From: DATBHZ01 sp036557185
GTDB taxonomy: Bacteria; Actinomycetota; Acidimicrobiia; IMCC26256; JAENVU01
Direction: 5' to 3'
Assembly: GCA_036557185.1 (NCBI GenBank)
Contig: DATBHZ010000053.1
Coordinates: 1 to 10,017, forward strand
Length of the DNA: 10,017 bases
Positions 7,173 through 10,017 of this stretch are shown here, one piece after another; the first letter of the stretch is position 1, and every line of letters begins with the position of its first letter. The notes under the pieces are model-generated. The model searched no databases and had not been told where the DNA came from. It saw nothing but the letters and a program-made list of their open reading frames with translations. A program made the translations under genes and the position numbers.

Positions 7173-7194
7173 GACACGTGGGACCCACAAGGGA

Positions 7195-7246
7195 CGGGAG
7201 TCAGGCCTGTCGCCCTTACCCGACGCGACTCCCGGGAGGACTCCCG
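7195..7246. repeat. Cluster of GACTCCCG repeats, direct and inverted
   Basis: GACTCCCG occurs at 7227-7234 and again at 7239-7246, and its complement CGGGAGTC occurs at 7195-7202. The first copy could pair with 7195-7202 as an 8-bp stem, while CGGGAG (7233-7238) and CTCCCG (7241-7246) form a tight competing hairpin. The block lies between the tRNA terminator candidate and the LuxR start. It may be an operator array or a leader with alternative pairings. Confidence 0.4.
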
Positions 7247-7271
7247 AACCGCGGCGTTGAAGCGAAAGCAA

Positions 7272-7293
7272 CCGGGGTTCACATTGACCCCGG
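7272..7293 (-). terminator. Terminator-like hairpin after the tRNA-Leu gene
   Basis: On the minus strand, CCGGGGT and ACCCCGG (arms 7287-7293 and 7272-7278) form a perfect 7-bp GC-rich stem with an 8-base loop, followed by the T-rich stretch TTGCTTTCGCTT. It begins about 25 bases after the tRNA 3' end, the usual place for an intrinsic terminator. The T-run is interrupted, so strength is uncertain. Confidence 0.5.
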
Positions 7294-7317
7294 GTACGGA
7301 AGCGAGCATCTGTTCCG

Positions 7318-7401
7318 TGTCGGAGGGGGGACTTGAACCCCCACGCCCTTGCGGGCACTAGCCCCTCAAGCTAGCGCGTCTGCCTATTCCGCCACTCCGA
7401 C
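7318..7401 (-). tRNA. tRNA-Leu (anticodon GAG)
   Basis: All cloverleaf parts can be paired by eye on the minus strand. The 7-bp acceptor stem is GTCGGAG (7395-7401) with CTCCGAC (7319-7325). The D stem is GCG/CGC. The anticodon stem is CTAGC/GCTAG around the loop TTGAGGG, with anticodon GAG at 7365-7367, reading CUC. A long class II variable arm (GCCC-GCAA-GGGC), and a T arm GGGGG-TTCAAGT-CCCCC complete it. The class II arm and the A at the discriminator position (7318) both fit tRNA-Leu. No CCA is encoded after the discriminator base, so CCA must be added after transcription. The gene lies between the transporter operon and the LuxR gene, on their strand. Confidence 0.96.
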
Positions 7402-7412
7402 GTGAGCGGTCG

Positions 7413-7418
7413 ATTGTA
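7413..7418 (-). promoter_or_regulatory. Candidate -10 box for tRNA-Leu
   Basis: TACAAT on the minus strand is one base from the TATAAT consensus, and its downstream edge lies 11 bases before the mature tRNA start, which would leave a very short 5' leader. No good -35 is visible at 16-18 bases. The upstream side overlaps a 6-bp inverted repeat, GCGACC/GGTCGC (7419-7424 and 7428-7433), which could also serve as a weak terminator hairpin for the transporter operon. The gap 7402-7441 holds nothing else recognisable. Confidence 0.45.
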
Positions 7419-7441
7419 GCGACCCGCGGTCGCACGCGACC

Positions 7442-8461
7442 TCATCGATCGGCAGTTACGACAGGTCCCGGCCCCGCGAAGTGACACGCGACGGGATGAC
7501 CCTGTCCGCGGTCGATCAACTCGGGCTCCACCTCGGCGCACACGTCCTGCGCCTTCCAGCAGCGTGTCCGGAACCGGCAACCACTCGGCGGGTGCACCGC
7601 GCTCGGCACGTCGCCCTCGAGCACGATGCGTCGCCGCGCGCGCTGACGTCGTGGGTCCGCCACGGGCACCGCCGACAAAAGTGCTTGCGTGTATGGATGG
7701 CTCGCGAGCTCGTACAGATCGTCCGCAGGTCCGGTCTCGACGATCTTGCCGAGGTACATCACCGCGACCGTGTCGCAGATGTGGCGCACCACCGACAGGT
7801 CGTGCGCGATGAAGATGTAGCTGAGCGCCAACCGCTCCTGGAGGTCCTCGAGCAGGTTCACCACGCCCGCCTGGATCGACACATCGAGCGCCGACACCGG
7901 CTCGTCGAGCACCACCAGATCGGGATCGAGCGCGAGCGCGCGGGCGATGCCGATGCGTTGGCGTTGGCCGCCCGAGAACTCGTGGGGGAATCGGTTCACG
8001 TGCTCGGGGTTCAGTCCGACGGTCGACATCAGGTCCTTGACCCGGGGGAGACCTTCCGTCCTCCACCGTCCATGGATGCGCAGGGGCTCGGCGATGATCG
8101 ACAGGACCGTCATGCGCGGGTTCAGCGATGCGTACGGATCCTGGAACACCATCTGCATGTGCGCCCGCATCGCGCGCATCGACGAGCCGTGCTGATCGCG
8201 GACCTCCGTTCCGCGAAAACGCACCGAGCCGCTCGTGGGCTCGATAAGACGCAGGATGCAACGCGCCGTTGTGGACTTTCCGCAGCCCGACTCCCCCACG
8301 ATCCCGAGCGTCTGCCCGCTCCCCACCGAGAAGCTGACACCCGACACGGCGTGCACCTCGCCCACCTTCTGCCGCAGGAGTCCCGCGCGGACCGGGAATG
8401 TCTTGACGAGATCGGTGACCTCCAACACCGGCGTGGCCCCGTCGGTCTCGGAGACCGTCAC
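7442..8461 (-). CDS. oppF: Oligopeptide/dipeptide ABC transporter ATP-binding protein (OppF/DppF type)
   Basis: From the chosen GTG the protein is 339 residues, normal for this family. It has a full ABC ATPase: Walker A GESGCGKS (56-63), Q-loop Gln107 in FQDP, signature SGGQRQR (163-169), Walker B DLVVLDEP (181-188, catalytic Glu187) followed by the D-loop SALD, and H-loop His220 in AHDLS. The C-terminal oligopeptide/dipeptide domain carries SHPYTQALLSAVP and four cysteines (295, 301, 308, 326), matching the Fe-S-like cysteine cluster known in Opp/Dpp ATPases. It couples ATP hydrolysis to import of peptides or similar solutes at the membrane, together with the OppD-like partner. The frame extends to 8509, but the GTG at 8461 overlaps the OppD stop as GTGA, with purine-rich GAGCGGG upstream, so I take that start. 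Peptide versus other substrates (nickel, opines, sugars) cannot be settled without the binding protein. Confidence 0.9.
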   Translation of the reverse strand: MTVSETDGATPVLEVTDLVKTFPVRAGLLRQKVGEVHAVSGVSFSVGSGQTLGIVGESGCGKSTTARCILRLIEPTSGSVRFRGTEVRDQHGSSMRAMRAHMQMVFQDPYASLNPRMTVLSIIAEPLRIHGRWRTEGLPRVKDLMSTVGLNPEHVNRFPHEFSGGQRQRIGIARALALDPDLVVLDEPVSALDVSIQAGVVNLLEDLQERLALSYIFIAHDLSVVRHICDTVAVMYLGKIVETGPADDLYELASHPYTQALLSAVPVADPRRQRARRRIVLEGDVPSAVHPPSGCRFRTRCWKAQDVCAEVEPELIDRGQGHPVACHFAGPGPVVTADR

Positions 8462-9477
8462 GAGACGGACCCGCTCGGTTCGTTCGCGATCCGGTCGGCG
8501 AAGTGACACGCGGACAGGTGCGCGCCCGCGACTGCGCGCAGCTCAGGACGATCCTGGTCACACACTCCGGGAACCTCGGCGTAGGGGCACCGCGGATGGA
8601 AGGCACATCCGGACGGAAGGAAGATCAGCGACGGGGGCTGGCCGACGATGCGGTGCAGCCTCGCGGACCGGTCGGCCCGCCGGTCCAGGCGAGGCAGCGA
8701 CGCGAGGAGCCCGTGCGTGTACGGATGGCTCGGCTCGTAGAAGATCTCGTCGGCGGTGCCGAGCTCGGCCTCACGACCCGCGTACATCACCATCACACGG
8801 TCTGCGACACCCGCGACGACGCCGAGGTCGTGGGTGATGAGGATGATGGACGAGCTCGTTCGGTCCTGGATCCGCTCCAGCACGTCGATCACCTGGGCCT
8901 GCACCGTCACGTCGAGCGCCGTGGTGGGCTCGTCGGCGATGAGCACGTCCGGCTCGTTGGCGATTGACATCGCGATCATCGCTCGCTGGCGCATCCCGCC
9001 CGAGTACTCGTGCGGGTACTGCCCCACCCGCGTCGCCGGGTTCGCGACTCCGACGAGGTTCAACAGCTCGACTGCACGCGCACGCAGCGCCCGCTGGCTC
9101 AGATCCGGGTTGTGGACGGCGATGGCTTCTTCGATCTGGTTGCCCACCGTGAAGACCGGATTCAACGCGGCGAGCGCATCCTGAAAGATGATCGCGATCC
9201 GCGTGCCGCGCAGCTTCTGGAGCTGCTTCTCGGGAAGCCCGAGGATCGATTCGCCGCGGAAGCGAACCTCGCCGGCCACTTGCGCTCGCTCCGGGAGCAG
9301 TCCGAGGATCGCCATCGCCGTGACGGACTTCCCCGAGCCGGATTCGCCGACGATGCCGAGCGTCTCACCCTCAGCGAGATCGAACGACACGCCGTCGACG
9401 GCGTGCACCACGCCGTCATCGGTGGGAAATGCGACGGAGAGATCGCGGACGCTGAGGAGCGTGTCGGCCTCACCCAC
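8458..9477 (-). CDS. oppD: Oligopeptide/dipeptide ABC transporter ATP-binding protein (OppD/DppD type)
   Basis: From the chosen GTG the protein is 339 residues. Motifs in order are Walker A GESGSGKS (44-51), Q-loop Gln99 in IFQDALAALNP, signature YSGGMRQRAMIAM (158-170), Walker B DVLIADEPTTALD (177-189, Glu183), and H-loop His216 in THDLGVV. The C-terminal domain has SHPYTHGLLASLP and cysteines at 291, 297, 306 and 324. The SGGMRQR signature and TTALDVTVQAQ are typical of the OppD/DppD branch, whereas the neighbour has the SGGQRQR of OppF/DppF. The frame is open back to 9873, but that extension lies inside the permease gene and has no family resemblance. The GTG at 9477 sits just after the permease TGA, with GGGAAG 8 bases upstream. 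The two ATPases would form a heterodimer on the cytoplasmic face of the permease pair. Confidence 0.91.
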   Translation of the reverse strand: MGEADTLLSVRDLSVAFPTDDGVVHAVDGVSFDLAEGETLGIVGESGSGKSVTAMAILGLLPERAQVAGEVRFRGESILGLPEKQLQKLRGTRIAIIFQDALAALNPVFTVGNQIEEAIAVHNPDLSQRALRARAVELLNLVGVANPATRVGQYPHEYSGGMRQRAMIAMSIANEPDVLIADEPTTALDVTVQAQVIDVLERIQDRTSSSIILITHDLGVVAGVADRVMVMYAGREAELGTADEIFYEPSHPYTHGLLASLPRLDRRADRSARLHRIVGQPPSLIFLPSGCAFHPRCPYAEVPGVCDQDRPELRAVAGAHLSACHFADRIANEPSGSVS

Positions 9478-9479
9478 CG

Positions 9480-10017
9480 TCAGTGCTTCCCGGACTGCGG
9501 GTCGAACGCGTCGCGGAGACCGTCGCCCAGGAAGTTCACGGCGAGCGTCGTCAGCAGGATCATCAGGCCGGGCGCGTAGATCAGGTATGCGGACGGGGTG
9601 CCTGTCTTCCCCTCGGCACCTGAGAGCATCTGACCCCACGACGACTGCGGCGGCTGCACCCCGTACCCGAGATACGAGAGCGTCGACTCGGTGATGATGG
9701 CTGCAGCGACAGCCAGCGTCGCGTTCACCATGATCGGGCCGATCATGTTCGGGATCAGATGGCGCACGATGATCCGTGGCGTCGACGCACCCGAGGCGCG
9801 CGCGGCCTCGACGAACTCCTTCTCCTTGAGCTCCAGCACCTGCCCACGGGCAACGCGCGCGACGTACATCCATGCGAGCCCGGCGAGCACGAGGATGATC
9901 ACCTCGTCGGTTTGGCCGAAGTACTTCAGCGCGATTGCGAGGATCGCGAGACCGGGAACGATGAGGAACAGGTCCGTGAGACGCATCAGCACGGTGTCCG
10001 TCGCTTTCCCGAGATAT
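9480..10017 (-). CDS. oppC: ABC transporter permease, OppC/DppC type (N-terminal part outside window)
   Basis: The frame stays open to the right edge, so the gene is cut; 178 residues of an expected 280-330 are visible. The visible part is the C-terminal core of a MetI-like permease: VLMRLTDLFLIVPGL (9-23), a second hydrophobic segment at about 38-56, the EAA loop with EAARASG at 70-76 and IPN at 88-90, then hydrophobic segments at about 92-115 and 145-165, ending in GDGLRDAFDP. The EAA loop docks onto the ATPase pair. The run LGYGVQPPQSSWGQML matches the OppC/DppC branch rather than OppB. The stop lies two bases before the OppD start. The OppB-type permease and the substrate-binding protein are expected further right, outside the window. 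Confidence 0.9.
   Translation of the reverse strand, partial: YLGKATDTVLMRLTDLFLIVPGLAILAIALKYFGQTDEVIILVLAGLAWMYVARVARGQVLELKEKEFVEAARASGASTPRIIVRHLIPNMIGPIMVNATLAVAAAIITESTLSYLGYGVQPPQSSWGQMLSGAEGKTGTPSAYLIYAPGLMILLTTLAVNFLGDGLRDAFDPQSGKH

Noticed and set aside
7127..7309. N-terminal extension of the TPR-type LuxR protein up to the first possible start at 7309
   Set aside because: It would begin 9 bases from the tRNA and run through the terminator-like hairpin; the extension is Ser/Arg/Gly-rich and unlike the helical domain that follows.
7318..7401. tRNA-Leu as integration site of a genomic island to its left
   Set aside because: No integrase and no second copy of the tRNA 3' end were seen in the window, so there is no positive evidence.
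7481..8506. Plus-strand open frame (341 codons) opposite the OppF gene
   Set aside because: Antisense shadow; the minus strand carries all ABC ATPase motifs.
8462..8509. Longer OppF start at 8509
   Set aside because: The GTG at 8461 gives the classic GTGA overlap and a normal N-terminus; the 16 extra residues are Arg-rich and unlike the family.
9478..9873. Longer OppD start inside the permease gene
   Set aside because: The extra 132 residues are Arg-rich and fully overlap the permease coding region.

Overview
This is a GC-rich bacterial window with dense gene packing, frequent GTG starts and overlapping stop/start codons. The gene content is a large LuxR regulator missing its N-terminus, a TPR-type LuxR regulator, SnoaL-like proteins, a RibD/DHFR-like reductase and an Opp/Dpp ABC transporter. 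Together these point to a soil or aquatic actinobacterium, possibly Acidimicrobiia or Thermoleophilia. That placement is an inference from protein style only; no marker gene is present.

Left part (1-2113, + strand): the C-terminal part of a LuxR-family regulator whose N-terminus (probably an AAA/NACHT-like ATPase) lies left of the window, followed 76 bp later by a RibD C-terminal-domain/dihydrofolate-reductase-like protein. These converge on the next block across a 35-bp gap that carries an inverted repeat.

Middle part (2149-7126, - strand; read right to left): a TPR-type LuxR regulator, a SnoaL-like ester cyclase, a second NTF2-like protein (ATGA overlap), an alpha/beta hydrolase (directly abutting TGA-GTG), then a 221-bp gap and an FAD/NAD(P)-dependent oxidoreductase. 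The three small enzymes look translationally coupled and are plausibly controlled by the LuxR protein. They resemble a small catabolic or tailoring module of unknown substrate.

Right part (7318-10017, - strand): a tRNA-Leu(GAG) with its own candidate promoter and terminator, then the distal end of an oligopeptide/dipeptide ABC transporter operon read right to left: a DppC/OppC-type permease cut by the window edge, an OppD-type ATPase and an OppF-type ATPase, tightly packed with a GTGA overlap between the two ATPases.

There is no gene-free stretch above 300 bp. The gaps are 1477-1552, 2114-2148, 3538-3758, 5390-5512, 7127-7317 and 7402-7441, and what they hold is listed below. No CRISPR array, transposase, integrase, phage gene or rRNA was seen. 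The least explained parts are the regulator-led SnoaL/NTF2/hydrolase cluster and the palindrome-rich leader between the tRNA and the second LuxR gene.
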